Numbered from the stretch's first letter, positions 16,628-25,913 are shown. The stretch: 64,000 nucleotides of DNA from Anaerolineales bacterium (GCA_030834895.1 JAUQXA010000010.1:248001-312000); one strand, 5' to 3'. Made by a program: numbers and translations. Notes: generated from the sequence alone by a model not told the origin.

Positions 16628-18955
16628 CTATTGAAGCGGAACTGGCTGGAGATATTCATCCGGCAGTGCTTGAACGATGATGTCGAAGTAGGAGTTCTCG
16701 CTGTAGTACCCGCTGAAACGCCAGAAGGGTTGGGCGTACAGGGTGCGTCCCTCCTCGACCTCGGCAAGCAGTTGGTCTTCGCCCTGGTAGATCAGCTCGA
16801 CCCGATTGATGATTCCCGTCGGGGTTTCGCCTGAGATGTTTGCCTGCGCTTCATCCATGACCATCGGGGTGAGGGCGTCTGAAATCACCGTGTCGAGGTC
16901 GAAGTCTTGCGGAACGCTGCCGATGCTGATAACGTCGAATATGGGATACCCGCCAAACGTCTGTCCCGGCGCAGACCACCCGACGATATAATTCATGAAG
17001 CCTTCCTCTGCGGCTGCCATCGGCTCGATCATGCCGTATTGGATGCTGTCGTTTCTGACGTAGCTTGTACCATCTTTGGTGGTGAAGATCAGGACATCCA
17101 CGCCTTCCACCTGCGCCACCTTTTCTTCACCGAAGAGTAGCTGCGCCTTTTCATCTGGATACATCGGTTCATAACGTTCCATCTGAACAGTTGCGATGCC
17201 TTGCTGATTGACACTGGTGATCGTCCCCCAAACTTTCACCGGCATACGGTAATACGCTTCCAATCCTTCGGTGGCTGGACCTTCGAGGTTGACCTGCCAG
17301 AACGAGTCGAGGAAACCTTCCTCCGAGTCGCTGCTCAGTTTGTAGATGAAGTATGTCGAGCCATCATCCTTTTGCAGATTCCAGATATCCACGTTGCCTT
17401 GTTCGCCTTCCAGTCGAGTTCCGATCATCGAAGCATAATCCACGGGTGTCGAGACGGGCCACGGTGTGGCAGTCGGCATCGGTGTGCCGCTGAGATTCAA
17501 TCTGGCCAACCCTGCACCTCCGCCGCCTCCGCCTCCACCGCCAAAGCCCTCGCCTTGATTGATGGTCCGCCAATCCAGCTTGTCGCCTGAGACAATTCCG
17601 TAGACAGAGGTTCTTTCGCCAACTTGAATGTCTTCCGGGAGGTCTTCCAATTGCAGGCGTTGACCGTCGTTTGTGACTAGCCAGCTCTGGCCGTCCGCTT
17701 GTTCGATTGCCCCATCCAACGTTGGCATCGGATCAGAAAGCTGCCAACTGTCCACCTGGAATTTCCTCACGTCCCCATCCATGATGAACCGGCCATCGAG
17801 TTGAACCGTTTCTTCGAGGTTGGTCAGCCCTTCGAGGTTCCCCGTCAGGGAGATGTTGTCCATGACGAGAAGGGGAGTGCCGCCATCGACTGCGTTGGAG
17901 GATGTCGCCATGCCGATGATGCTGATCGACTGCTCGAGGGGAATATCGCGCCGCCAGAGCTTGAACGTCGAACCTTCCGGGGGAGACATGCTTCCGCCTG
18001 ACGACATTTCCACGCCCAAGCCATTCAGCCCGTTGGTGAGGAATCTATCCCAGGCTTGCTGCGCGCTGATCAGCGGGTAACTGCCAATCGGCTGCCAGGG
18101 CTGGATATTCATGCCGACCATGACAACCTCACCATTTTGGTCGAAGGACACTTGCAGGTTCGTCAAGTTTTCGAAGGTGTATGATTCGGGCAGGTCGTTC
18201 AAGCGCGGGACAAAGTTCACCATGCGGCTTTGAGGATCGTCGTAGCCGCTGACCTGATATGGGAAGTCGAGCAGTCCGCGCGCTGTCAGGAACTCTTCGG
18301 CTTTGGCCCTCATCTCTTCGGACGACAAAACGTTGCCGCGATTCACAACCAGCGGGAATGTGGTGTAATCCGTGTAGTAGGAGAAATAATGGGGGGAGTA
18401 GCCCGCCACTTCGATGCGTTGTTTGCCATCTGTGAAGATGTAGCCCGGTCCGCCGTAACGTTCCTGCATTTGATACAGGCTTCCATCGATTCCGATTTTG
18501 GCGGCGAGGTCACGAATTGTTTTGACCTGGTACTCTGCATTTTCCTGCGTAGGATCAAGCTGATAGAGTGCGGCCTGTGGGACGGCTTCGGGCAGATCAA
18601 CCGTCATGATGAATTGCCCCACGGAAGTGTCGTAGGTTTCCCCTTCGGGCGCAACCTGCGGTCTGGGCACAGCGGTTTCACCAACCGGAAACGGCGTATC
18701 GCCGGCGGCGGGCTGCGGCTTTGGCGCAATCGAGCGAATGACCCAGACGAAGGTCAGGACCAGCGCGGCAAGTGCCATTGCCCAGCCTGCCGTGAGTGCG
18801 ATTTTCTTAACGGAAAACAAACCAGGTTTTGCTGGTTTATGGGCGTTCATTAGTTTTTTCTCCAATTCATTCGTGAAAGACGGACTTGGATTCACTTGTT
18901 GGGCGATGGATTTGAGCATTTCTTCCTCGCGGCTCATTGAGTTTTTATCGTTCAT
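16628..18955 (-). CDS. Membrane anti-sigma-like protein with very large extracytoplasmic domain
   Basis: The start is the ATG at 18955, which overlaps the sigma-factor stop (ATGA), so translation is coupled. The N-terminal 55 residues are cytoplasmic and helical (SREEEMLKSIAQQVNPSPSF), followed by one membrane helix (GWAMALAALVLTFVWVI) and about 700 extracytoplasmic residues. A Pro-rich linker and a run of about nine glycines (about residue 485) punctuate this part. The layout fits a membrane anti-sigma factor that holds the sigma factor until an external signal arrives. The outer domain is far larger than in typical anti-sigma factors and I do not recognise its fold. Confidence 0.65.
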   Translation of the reverse strand: MNDKNSMSREEEMLKSIAQQVNPSPSFTNELEKKLMNAHKPAKPGLFSVKKIALTAGWAMALAALVLTFVWVIRSIAPKPQPAAGDTPFPVGETAVPRPQVAPEGETYDTSVGQFIMTVDLPEAVPQAALYQLDPTQENAEYQVKTIRDLAAKIGIDGSLYQMQERYGGPGYIFTDGKQRIEVAGYSPHYFSYYTDYTTFPLVVNRGNVLSSEEMRAKAEEFLTARGLLDFPYQVSGYDDPQSRMVNFVPRLNDLPESYTFENLTNLQVSFDQNGEVVMVGMNIQPWQPIGSYPLISAQQAWDRFLTNGLNGLGVEMSSGGSMSPPEGSTFKLWRRDIPLEQSISIIGMATSSNAVDGGTPLLVMDNISLTGNLEGLTNLEETVQLDGRFIMDGDVRKFQVDSWQLSDPMPTLDGAIEQADGQSWLVTNDGQRLQLEDLPEDIQVGERTSVYGIVSGDKLDWRTINQGEGFGGGGGGGGGAGLARLNLSGTPMPTATPWPVSTPVDYASMIGTRLEGEQGNVDIWNLQKDDGSTYFIYKLSSDSEEGFLDSFWQVNLEGPATEGLEAYYRMPVKVWGTITSVNQQGIATVQMERYEPMYPDEKAQLLFGEEKVAQVEGVDVLIFTTKDGTSYVRNDSIQYGMIEPMAAAEEGFMNYIVGWSAPGQTFGGYPIFDVISIGSVPQDFDLDTVISDALTPMVMDEAQANISGETPTGIINRVELIYQGEDQLLAEVEEGRTLYAQPFWRFSGYYSENSYFDIIVQALPDEYLQPVPLQ

Positions 18956-19533
18956 AGTTCCACCTCGAAAACAAGTGAAGTCCGTTCGCGCAGGTCTTGA
19001 AGTCCGCGAGAAACGAGCATCTTCGCGGCAGCTTCGCTCTTGTTGAGCACAAGACCCGCTTCGGCATAGGTCAGTTCGCTGAAAAAGCACAGGGCAATGG
19101 CGTCCGCCCGCTCGGGGCTGATCTGTTTCAGCGCGTGGGTGATGGATTCCAGCCTCAGGCGTTGATTCGCCAACTGGTCAGTGCCCAAATTTGGGCTTGG
19201 GATCTGGTTCGCGGCTTCGATGGGAATTTCGTCCCTGAGTCTGCCGCTGCGGAAGAACATCGCCTTCTTCCGCGCGGCGATTCCCAAAAGCCAGGCGGCA
19301 AAGGAGCCTGTCCCACGAAACGAGCGGATGCCCTCCAGCGCAGCCATGAAAGTCTGCGAGGTCAGGTCTTCCGCGTCTTTGACGTTGCCCGTGTGCGCCA
19401 TGTGATAGCGGTAGACGCGGGTCACATGGCGGCGGTAGAGTTCGCCGAACGCCTCCGTGTTTGCGCGGGCCTCGTGGGCAAGGTCGATTTCGTCTGTCAG
19501 GTCTTGGGGGTAGGTTGTCATAATCGTGGTCAT
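18952..19533 (-). CDS. ECF-type RNA polymerase sigma factor
   Basis: A 193-residue sigma-70 family protein: region 2 (EAFGELYRRHVTRVYRYHMA, then DAEDLTSQTFMAALEGIRSF) and region 4 (SPERADAIALCFFSELTYAE, with NKSEAAAKMLVSRGL as recognition helix). It redirects polymerase to a specific regulon. The ATG follows GGAGG at 4 nt. The stop overlaps the start of the membrane anti-sigma-like gene, the usual sigma/anti-sigma arrangement. Confidence 0.9.
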   Translation of the reverse strand: MTTIMTTYPQDLTDEIDLAHEARANTEAFGELYRRHVTRVYRYHMAHTGNVKDAEDLTSQTFMAALEGIRSFRGTGSFAAWLLGIAARKKAMFFRSGRLRDEIPIEAANQIPSPNLGTDQLANQRLRLESITHALKQISPERADAIALCFFSELTYAEAGLVLNKSEAAAKMLVSRGLQDLRERTSLVFEVEL

Positions 19534-19587
19534 AAACCTCCAGTTGTATATATGTTGCTGGAGGCGGCGAAAATGTAACAGGCAATT

Positions 19588-20190
19588 TTATGGTTTGGGC
19601 AGGGTCATCCGAAAGCGGACGGCAGCGAGCCGCAAGATGAAAATGACTCCCGCGCTTGTTGTGGATGCCAGTAGGTGGTCCATGTCGAGCCGGATGAAAA
19701 GCACGAAAAGACACGTGCCGATAAAGGAAGATGTGGCGTATAGCGTTGTGTTATGACGAAAGATTTTTGGGATGCGGTTGCAGAACAGGTCGCGCAATAC
19801 GCCACCGAAGACACCCGTCACCACACCCATCAACACCGCCACGATGGGGGAGAGTTCGAGTTGCAGGGTGTAGGTCGCCCCAAGGACGCTGAACAACCCA
19901 AGACCAATCGCATCGACAACTGTGAAAAGCGTTTTCGAGAGACGGTCGAGTCGGTAATAGGATAGCGCGCCAAAGACGAAGGCGGCGATGGTCAAGCCGG
20001 GGTCGAGCACCCAAAAGACGGGTGTGCGTCCAAGCAGCAGGTCACGGATGGTGCCGCCGCCGAAGGCGGTGGCAAAGGCGATGGTCACCGCGCCAACGAT
20101 GTCCATTTCATTTTTACGCGCTTCGAGTGCGCCTGAAATTGCCGAGGCAACAACGGCGATGTAGGTGATGATCAACAAGATTTCTTCCAC
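19588..20190 (-). CDS. TRIC-type (UPF0126) membrane protein, probable cation channel
   Basis: A 200-residue polytopic protein with two repeats of the UPF0126 signature: FGGGTIRDLLLGRTP near residue 45 and FGGVLRDLFCNRIP near residue 130. Seven membrane helices are expected, with the Gly-rich motifs kinking the pore helices as in bacterial TRIC potassium channels. It starts with GTG 3 nt after the thioesterase stop, so it depends on translation of that gene. Confidence 0.88.
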   Translation of the reverse strand: MEEILLIITYIAVVASAISGALEARKNEMDIVGAVTIAFATAFGGGTIRDLLLGRTPVFWVLDPGLTIAAFVFGALSYYRLDRLSKTLFTVVDAIGLGLFSVLGATYTLQLELSPIVAVLMGVVTGVFGGVLRDLFCNRIPKIFRHNTTLYATSSFIGTCLFVLFIRLDMDHLLASTTSAGVIFILRLAAVRFRMTLPKP

Positions 20191-20193
20191 AAA

Positions 20194-20670
20194 CTAATCT
20201 GGATATACCTTCCAGCCCAGTTCTTCCAGCCGCGACATATCGAGTTGTTCGTTCGGCACGTTGATCGAGACGGTCGTACCTTCCGCCAGTAACTCATCGG
20301 TCTCGGCGTCGTAAACCCCCGCCCACGATTCGGCGAGATTGCGTTTGTTCTTCACCGCCTTGCCGACGATTTTCAGCAGTTTGCCAATCGGCACATTTTT
20401 GCGATACTTCACTTCGAGTTTACCGGTAAACATAAAACGTGGGTTTTGCGGGTCACTGCCCATCTGTGCGCGTCCCGAAACCTCGTCGATGATCGCCGCC
20501 ACGATGCCCCCATGCAAAACGCCGGGGTAGCCTTGAAAGTGGTCAGGCGCGACGTACTGGGTTTCGACGACGCCAGGCTCAGTTTCGTAGATGTGCAGAT
20601 GCAAGCCGACGGGATTTTCCAATCCGCAGATGAAGCAATGACGTGAATTTGGTTGTTTGATTTTGGACAT
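20194..20670 (-). CDS. PaaI-like hotdog-fold thioesterase
   Basis: The protein begins MSKIKQPNSRHCFICGLENP and carries the hotdog motif GVLHGGIVAAIIDE (about residues 56-69), typical of 4HBT/PaaI acyl-CoA thioesterases. A CFICG N-terminal segment is common in this subfamily. I chose the ATG at 20670 rather than one at 20697 because a TATAAT box ends 6 nt upstream. The physiological acyl-CoA is unknown. Confidence 0.85.
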   Translation of the reverse strand: MSKIKQPNSRHCFICGLENPVGLHLHIYETEPGVVETQYVAPDHFQGYPGVLHGGIVAAIIDEVSGRAQMGSDPQNPRFMFTGKLEVKYRKNVPIGKLLKIVGKAVKNKRNLAESWAGVYDAETDELLAEGTTVSINVPNEQLDMSRLEELGWKVYPD

Positions 20671-20676
20671 GCGCGG

Positions 20677-20684
20677 ATTATACT
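20677..20684. promoter_or_regulatory. Symmetric -10 box driving two divergent leaderless genes
   Basis: ATTATACT reads TATACT on the plus strand (20679-20684) and TATAAT on the minus strand (20682-20677). In each direction exactly 6 nt separate the box from an ATG (20691 plus, 20670 minus). One TATA core therefore appears to serve both the dehydrogenase and the thioesterase. Confidence 0.7.
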
Positions 20685-20690
20685 CTGGAC

Positions 20691-21677
20691 ATGACACCCA
20701 AAATTTTCATCTCCCGCATTGTTCCCGACCCTGGGCTGGCTCTGATCAAGGAGCATTTCCCTCCCTTCGACGGCGCTCAGGGCGTTGACCTTTGGACTGC
20801 CGACCTGCCGCCCACGCGGGCTGAACTTATCGAACGCTCCCGCGGCGTAGACGGCTTGCTCTGCCTGCTGACCGACAAAGTGGACGGTGAACTGATGGAT
20901 GCAATTGGTCCGCAGTTGAAGGTTATCAGCAGCATGTCGGTCGGCGTGGACCACATCGACATCCCCGCCGCCACCGCGCGCGGAATCCCCGTCGGCAACA
21001 CGCCTGGGGTTTTGACGGATGCAACGGCCGACCAAACTTTCGCGTTGTTGCTCGCCGCCGCGAGACGGTTGGCTGAAGGGGAAAGATATTTGCGTGCAGG
21101 CAAATGGGTGACGTGGAGTCCGTCCCTTCTACTCGGCGCGGACTTGGTCGGTGCAACGTTGGGAATTGTCGGCTTCGGGCGCATCGGTCAGGCGGTTGCC
21201 AAACGCGCCCAGGGATTTGACTTGCGCGTCATCTATCACGACCCGACGTCCAAACCTGCGTACAACGCCCAACCTGTTGACCTCGATACACTTCTGCGAG
21301 AATCCGATTTCGTCTCGATTCATGTCCCGCTGAATTCGGAGACGAAGCATCTGGTCAATGCTGAGTTTCTGGCGAAGATGAAGCCGAGCGCAGTGCTGGT
21401 CAACGCGGCTCGGGGTGGAATCCTCGACCAGAACGCCTTGTACCACGCGCTGAAATCGAAGCAAATCTTTGCCGCCGCACTGGATGTCACCGACCCTGAG
21501 CCACTTCCGATGGACAGTCCATTGCTGGAGTTGGAAAACTGTCTCATCGTGCCACACCTCGGCAGCGCCAGCAAAAAGACTCGTGACATGATGTCTCTGC
21601 TTGCCGCGCAAAACCTGGTGGCGGGGCTGAAAGGCGAGCGCCTGCCCAATTGTTTCAATCCGCAGGTGTATGGGTAG
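20691..21677 (+). CDS. D-2-hydroxyacid dehydrogenase (glyoxylate/hydroxypyruvate reductase-like)
   Basis: A 328-residue enzyme with the NAD(P) motif GFGRIGQAVAKRA (about residues 162-174), the substrate-binding MSVGVDHID, the catalytic Arg in AARGGILDQ, the Glu in TDPEPLPMDSPL, and the His in PHLGSAS. It reduces 2-keto acids such as glyoxylate or hydroxypyruvate. The mRNA is probably leaderless (see the -10 box at 20679). Residues about 24-31 (PPFDGAQG) come from a CTTCGAC...GCTCAG palindromic element (20763-20784) inserted before the conserved VDLW segment. Confidence 0.9.
   Translation: MTPKIFISRIVPDPGLALIKEHFPPFDGAQGVDLWTADLPPTRAELIERSRGVDGLLCLLTDKVDGELMDAIGPQLKVISSMSVGVDHIDIPAATARGIPVGNTPGVLTDATADQTFALLLAAARRLAEGERYLRAGKWVTWSPSLLLGADLVGATLGIVGFGRIGQAVAKRAQGFDLRVIYHDPTSKPAYNAQPVDLDTLLRESDFVSIHVPLNSETKHLVNAEFLAKMKPSAVLVNAARGGILDQNALYHALKSKQIFAAALDVTDPEPLPMDSPLLELENCLIVPHLGSASKKTRDMMSLLAAQNLVAGLKGERLPNCFNPQVYG
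20763..20784. repeat. CTTCGAC...GCTCAG palindromic element in frame in the dehydrogenase gene
   Basis: CCCTTCGACGGCGCTCAGGG plus CG closely matches intergenic copies at 10937 and 28051. It adds about 7 residues in a loop near the N-terminus. Confidence 0.7.
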
Positions 21678-21735
21678 CAATGTCTTTCTGAGCCGCGCAG
21701 CGGCGAAGAACCTCTACCGTTGTCTCGGAGACCCT

Positions 21736-21799
21736 CACCTGCACTGCACCACACCTGCCCTGGCGGTCGGTGCCAGGGAACGCAGTGCGGTGCAAGTGT
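21736..21799. repeat. Inverted repeat in the dehydrogenase-ABC spacer
   Basis: CACCTGCACTGCACC and GGTGCAAGTG are the outer arms, as at 9160-9197. An inner hairpin CCCTGGC/GCCAGGG is inserted here. The spacer 21678-21914 contains no gene I can support. Confidence 0.6.
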
Positions 21800-21914
21800 C
21801 GCTGTCGCTCAGGGAATCACAAACGCACAAAAAGTAAAAAATACTCCTTTTTTACTCCCTTCTAGCGCCGACAAAATTCTTTTTGACGCGTATCTTAAGC
21901 AATAGGTAATCGCC

Positions 21915-22652
21915 ATGCTGGAACTCAACTCGCGCCCTCAAAATACTCAAATTGCAATCCCTGACGCCAATCTTGTTGACCTGCGACAGGTCGTCAAGAC
22001 CTATCACAGTTCCGCCGGGACTTTCACCGCGCTCAAGGGTGTGGACCTGCGTGTCGAGTCGGGCGCTTTCGTTTCGATCATCGGCAAGTCGGGCAGCGGC
22101 AAGTCCACGCTGATCAACGTCATCACGGGCATCGACCGACCCACTTCGGGAGAAGTCGTGGTTGACGGCACGGCGGTTCATAATCTAAACGAGGAGCAAA
22201 TTGCCATCTGGCGCGGACAATCTGTCGGCGTCATCTTCCAGTTCTTCCAACTCCTGCCCACGCTGACCGCCGTCGAGAACATCCTGCTGGCGATGGATTA
22301 CGGCGGACATTATCCCCGCCTCGAACGTCCCGAACAGGCGATGCACCTGCTTGAATTGGTCGGCATGGCGGAACATGCCCATCACCTGCCGAGCGCCCTC
22401 TCTGGCGGACAGCAGCAATGCGTGGCGATTGCCCGCGCGCTGGCGAATAATCCCGTCCTGCTCACAGCAGATGAGCCGACGGGTAACCTCGATTCAAAGT
22501 CCACCGAGATGGTCTTTCGGCTGTTTGAAACTCTCGCGGCTTCTGGCAAGACCATCCTCATGGTCACGCACGACAACGAACTTGCCGAACGCGCCCAGCG
22601 TACGATCCGCATTGTGGACGGGAGGATTCACGATGAATTCGTCAACCGCTAA
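21915..22652 (+). CDS. ABC transporter ATP-binding protein 1 (MacB/LolD-like)
   Basis: A 245-residue ATPase with Walker A GKSGSGKST, Q-loop FFQLLPTLT, signature LSGGQQQ and Walker B LLTADEPTGNLDS. The residue after LSGGQQQ is Cys where most relatives have Arg. It belongs to the family that powers FtsX/MacB-type mechanotransmission, not classical import. It overlaps the second ATPase by 20 nt, so the two and the permease form one operon and probably a heterodimeric motor. Confidence 0.9.
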   Translation: MLELNSRPQNTQIAIPDANLVDLRQVVKTYHSSAGTFTALKGVDLRVESGAFVSIIGKSGSGKSTLINVITGIDRPTSGEVVVDGTAVHNLNEEQIAIWRGQSVGVIFQFFQLLPTLTAVENILLAMDYGGHYPRLERPEQAMHLLELVGMAEHAHHLPSALSGGQQQCVAIARALANNPVLLTADEPTGNLDSKSTEMVFRLFETLAASGKTILMVTHDNELAERAQRTIRIVDGRIHDEFVNR

Positions 22653-23421
22653 TTCTTGGAGTGCAAACGCTTCGCGTCCAGATTTTGCAGGGGTGGCAAA
22701 TCCAAAGTCGGGAGACTTTGGACTCCGCGAGCCATTGATCGAACTCCGCTCTGTGGTCAAGGTCTACAACAGCCTGGCGGGTTCCGTCACCGCGTTGAAC
22801 GGCATTTATTTGCAAATCTTCCAAGGTGAATTCTTGGTCGTGACGGGAAAATCAGGCAGCGGCAAGACCACATTGGTCAACATGTTGACTGGGCTGGATC
22901 GCTCTACATCGGGCGAGATTTGGGTGGACGGTGAACCCCTGCACAAGTTCGGTTCCGAAAAAGCCGCCAAACTACGAGCCAAAACGATGGGCGTGGTCTT
23001 CCAGACCTTTGAACTTTTGCCGACCCTGACCGTCCTGCAAAACGTGATGCTGCCGATGGATTTCGCCTGGCGATATTCGCGCTGGGAACAGCGCAAGCGG
23101 GCAATGTCCCTGCTTGAGCAGGTGGACATCGCCGACCACGCGAAGAAACTGCCGACCGCTCTCTCAGGCGGACAGCAGCAACGCCTGTCGATTGCCCGCG
23201 CCATGGCGAACGACCCTGCGATCCTCGTCGCAGATGAACCCACTGGCAGTTTGGATTCGGCAACTGCGGCGGCGGTCATCGATATCTTCGAGGGACTGAT
23301 CAAGGAGGGCAGAACAGTTTTTCTCGTCACTCATGACAAGGACATTGCCAAGCGCGGCTCACGGACGATTACTCTGTCTGACGGCGAGATCGTAGGAGCA
23401 AAGGAGAACGTCCATGCTTAG
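22633..23421 (+). CDS. ABC transporter ATP-binding protein 2 (MacB/LolD-like)
   Basis: I chose the ATG at 22633 because GGAGG lies 7 nt upstream, inside the previous gene. The ATPase core begins only near residue 34 (LIELRSVVKVYNS) and has GKSGSGKTT, LSGGQQQRLSIARAM and LVADEPTGSLDS. The first 33 residues are a non-conserved extension, part of which (NPKSGDFGL) is encoded by a 9-bp-stem hairpin at 22701-22722. The stop overlaps the permease start by 8 nt. Confidence 0.9.
   Translation: MNSSTANSWSANASRPDFAGVANPKSGDFGLREPLIELRSVVKVYNSLAGSVTALNGIYLQIFQGEFLVVTGKSGSGKTTLVNMLTGLDRSTSGEIWVDGEPLHKFGSEKAAKLRAKTMGVVFQTFELLPTLTVLQNVMLPMDFAWRYSRWEQRKRAMSLLEQVDIADHAKKLPTALSGGQQQRLSIARAMANDPAILVADEPTGSLDSATAAAVIDIFEGLIKEGRTVFLVTHDKDIAKRGSRTITLSDGEIVGAKENVHA
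22701..22722. repeat. Hairpin element in frame in ABC ATPase 2
   Basis: TCCAAAGTC-ggga-GACTTTGGA followed by CTCCGC. A related AGTCCCAA/TTGGGACT hairpin, also followed by CCGC, lies in the spacer at 36990-37020. Confidence 0.7.
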
Positions 23422-25822
23422 GGCGCGCTGGTACAAGGTCATCAACGATCTGTTCGGCAACAAGACGCGCACGCTGTTAATCGTGCTGTCCATGTCTGTG
23501 GGTTTGTTCGCGCTGGGAATCATCCTCAGCGCGCGCACGATTCTCTCCGATGGGCTGGCGGAAAGTTTCGCCGCCATCACGCCGTCCAGTGGAACCGTGC
23601 GGACAACTGAGTTGTTCGACGAAGACTTTATCCAATCTGTCCGCTCGATGAAGGATGTGCAGGAAGTGGATGCGCGCAGGAATATCTCTGCCCGTGTGCA
23701 GACAAAATCAGGAGAATGGAAAAATCTCACGATCTTTGTCGTCGCCGATTATGAAGACACCCGCGTCAACAAGGTCGCGTCTCAGAGTGGAGCCTGGCCC
23801 CCGCCCGAACGCGAAATCCTGATCGAGCGCGCGGCGCTTTCCGTCATCAATGCGCAGGTTGGCGATGTCCTGCTGGTCAGGTTCCCCAATGACGTCGAGC
23901 GCAGAGTCCGCATTGCAGGGTCGGCGTATGACCCCGCACAACTCCCCGCGCAAATTGATGGCACACCCTACGGATACATCACCTTTGACACGCTGAAATG
24001 GTTCGGTGAGCCATATGGTTTCAACGAACTGCATGTGCTTGCCACTCATCCAGAGGATAAAGACTGGGCGCAACAGGTGGTCAATCGCGTCAAGGACAAA
24101 GCCGAGAAGTCAGGTTACACCATCCCATTGAGCATGACTGCGGAACCGGGTCAACTTCCGATGAACGATGTCTTGCAGGGCATCCTGTTGCTGATGGGTA
24201 TGTTGGGAGTGCTGTCGTTGTTTTTGAGCATCTTCCTCGTGGTCAACACCGTGTCCGCTTTGCTCACGCAACAAAAACGTCAGATCGGCGTGATGAAGGC
24301 TGTGGGAGGAAGCACACTTCAAATTTTGGGGATGTACCTGGTGATGGTTCTGGCATACGGCATGCTGGCTTTGCTGATCGCCATTCCGCTTGGAGTATAT
24401 GGCGCGCGCGAACTCAGCGGTGTGCTGGCTGTCTTCTTCAACTTCGATATTTATTCGATGGAAGTGCCGCCACAAACCTTTCTGATTCAAATTGCCATCG
24501 GGTTGATCCTGCCTGTGCTGGCTTCGCTTGTCCCGTTCATTTCCAGCTTGCGAATCAGCGCGGCGGAGGCGATGAGCAGTTACACGATGGGCAGGGGGCG
24601 CTTCGGCGGGAATTGGATCGACCGATTGCTTTCTGGCGCCAACTTGTGGTTCATGCGAAACCTCTCCATCCGCTCGATTTTGTTGTCGGTGCGGAATACC
24701 TTCCGCAACAAGGGCAGGCTGACGTTAACCCTGATCACGCTCACGCTTGGCTCGGCGACCTTCATCAGTGTGTTCAATATCCGCGCTTCATTGTCCAGCA
24801 CCGTCGAGGACATGATCAAATGGTTCAACTGCGATATGATGCTTACCTTTGACCGTACCTACCGTGCGGAAAAAGTCGAGCTTGATGCTTTGAACGTACC
24901 GGGTGTGACCAAAACCGACGTCTGGATTCAAATGCCCGCGCGCCTTGTCCGCAGCGACGACAGTGAGAGCGGCATGCTTTACATGTTCGCGCCCACCGTG
25001 GGACCAGACAGCCTGATCGTCTCTCCCACCATCGCGGAGGGAAGATGGCTTATGCCTGATGACGATAATGCAGTGGTTATCCCTTCCGCATTTTTGCAGG
25101 ACGAACCCGAACTTCACCTAGGCGGTGATATGGTATTGAAGGTGAATGGTAAGGAACACACCTTCAGAATCGTTGGGACGTATATTGGTATGGCTTTTCT
25201 GCCTGTGCTGTATGCAAATTACGATTACATGACCATGATTACGAATCGGATCGGAGAGGCAGATGCACTGATGGTCACCATGCAGTCACATGATCCTGCT
25301 TACGTGAATGCCGCAACCCGCGAACTGGAGGATTATTTCGAGCGCATTGGCGTGAGAGTCAGCATGGTTGCAACCATCAACAATGAGCGCACCGAAGCAG
25401 AGGCGTCGTTCGATGCGATTGTCGCCCTCCTGCTGGTGATGGCGATCCTGCTGGCTTTGGTTGGCGGCTTAGGGCTGATGGGGACGATGAGCATCAACGT
25501 ACTGGAACGGACCCGAGAGATCGGCGTGTTGCGTGCCATCGGGGCACCGAATCGCGGCGTGTCCTCGGTCTTCATCCTCGAAGGCGTGGTCATCGGCTTG
25601 ATGAGCTGGGCAATGGGCGCGCTGGTAGCCATCCCCATGAGTCAGGGGCTCAATCAGGCGCTTGGTCAGGCGGTGATGGGCGTTCCGTTGACTTACTCCT
25701 ACTCGACGCCGGGACTCTGGCTGTGGCTGCTGATTGTCATCCTGCTCAGCGTTGTCGCCAGTTTCATCCCGGCCCGCACTGCTTCCCGTCTCACCGTCCG
25801 CGAAGTGCTGGCTTACGAATAA
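23414..25822 (+). CDS. ABC transporter permease with two FtsX domains
   Basis: An 802-residue membrane protein: one helix near residues 15-35 (LLIVLSMSVGLFALGIIL), an extracytoplasmic domain, three helices at about 265-390, a second extracytoplasmic domain after a helix near 440, and three final helices (about 670-795). This doubled FtsX arrangement is typical of lipoprotein or peptide/antibiotic efflux systems. TREIGVLRAIGA near residue 700 is the FtsX coupling motif. It pairs with the two upstream ATPases; substrate unknown. Confidence 0.88.
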   Translation: MLRARWYKVINDLFGNKTRTLLIVLSMSVGLFALGIILSARTILSDGLAESFAAITPSSGTVRTTELFDEDFIQSVRSMKDVQEVDARRNISARVQTKSGEWKNLTIFVVADYEDTRVNKVASQSGAWPPPEREILIERAALSVINAQVGDVLLVRFPNDVERRVRIAGSAYDPAQLPAQIDGTPYGYITFDTLKWFGEPYGFNELHVLATHPEDKDWAQQVVNRVKDKAEKSGYTIPLSMTAEPGQLPMNDVLQGILLLMGMLGVLSLFLSIFLVVNTVSALLTQQKRQIGVMKAVGGSTLQILGMYLVMVLAYGMLALLIAIPLGVYGARELSGVLAVFFNFDIYSMEVPPQTFLIQIAIGLILPVLASLVPFISSLRISAAEAMSSYTMGRGRFGGNWIDRLLSGANLWFMRNLSIRSILLSVRNTFRNKGRLTLTLITLTLGSATFISVFNIRASLSSTVEDMIKWFNCDMMLTFDRTYRAEKVELDALNVPGVTKTDVWIQMPARLVRSDDSESGMLYMFAPTVGPDSLIVSPTIAEGRWLMPDDDNAVVIPSAFLQDEPELHLGGDMVLKVNGKEHTFRIVGTYIGMAFLPVLYANYDYMTMITNRIGEADALMVTMQSHDPAYVNAATRELEDYFERIGVRVSMVATINNERTEAEASFDAIVALLLVMAILLALVGGLGLMGTMSINVLERTREIGVLRAIGAPNRGVSSVFILEGVVIGLMSWAMGALVAIPMSQGLNQALGQAVMGVPLTYSYSTPGLWLWLLIVILLSVVASFIPARTASRLTVREVLAYE

Positions 25823-25839
25823 AGATGTGATATAAAGTC

Positions 25840-25884
25840 CTTCGACTATGCTCAGGACGAATTTCGCGCTGAGCATAGTCGAAG
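25840..25884. repeat. Perfect 16-bp inverted pair of the CTTCGAC...GCTCAG element
   Basis: CTTCGACTATGCTCAG (25840-25855) and CTGAGCATAGTCGAAG (25869-25884) are exact complements around 13 bp. It lies 18 nt after the permease stop and could act as a terminator hairpin. Confidence 0.8.
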
Positions 25885-25913
25885 CGCGTTAACACTAATT
25901 TGCAAGGAGAAGA

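Noticed and set aside
17505..17545. Assembly artefact at the glycine run of the anti-sigma-like gene
   Set aside because: The frame stays open on both sides and codons vary (GGC/GGA/GGT), so a real Gly linker is more likely.
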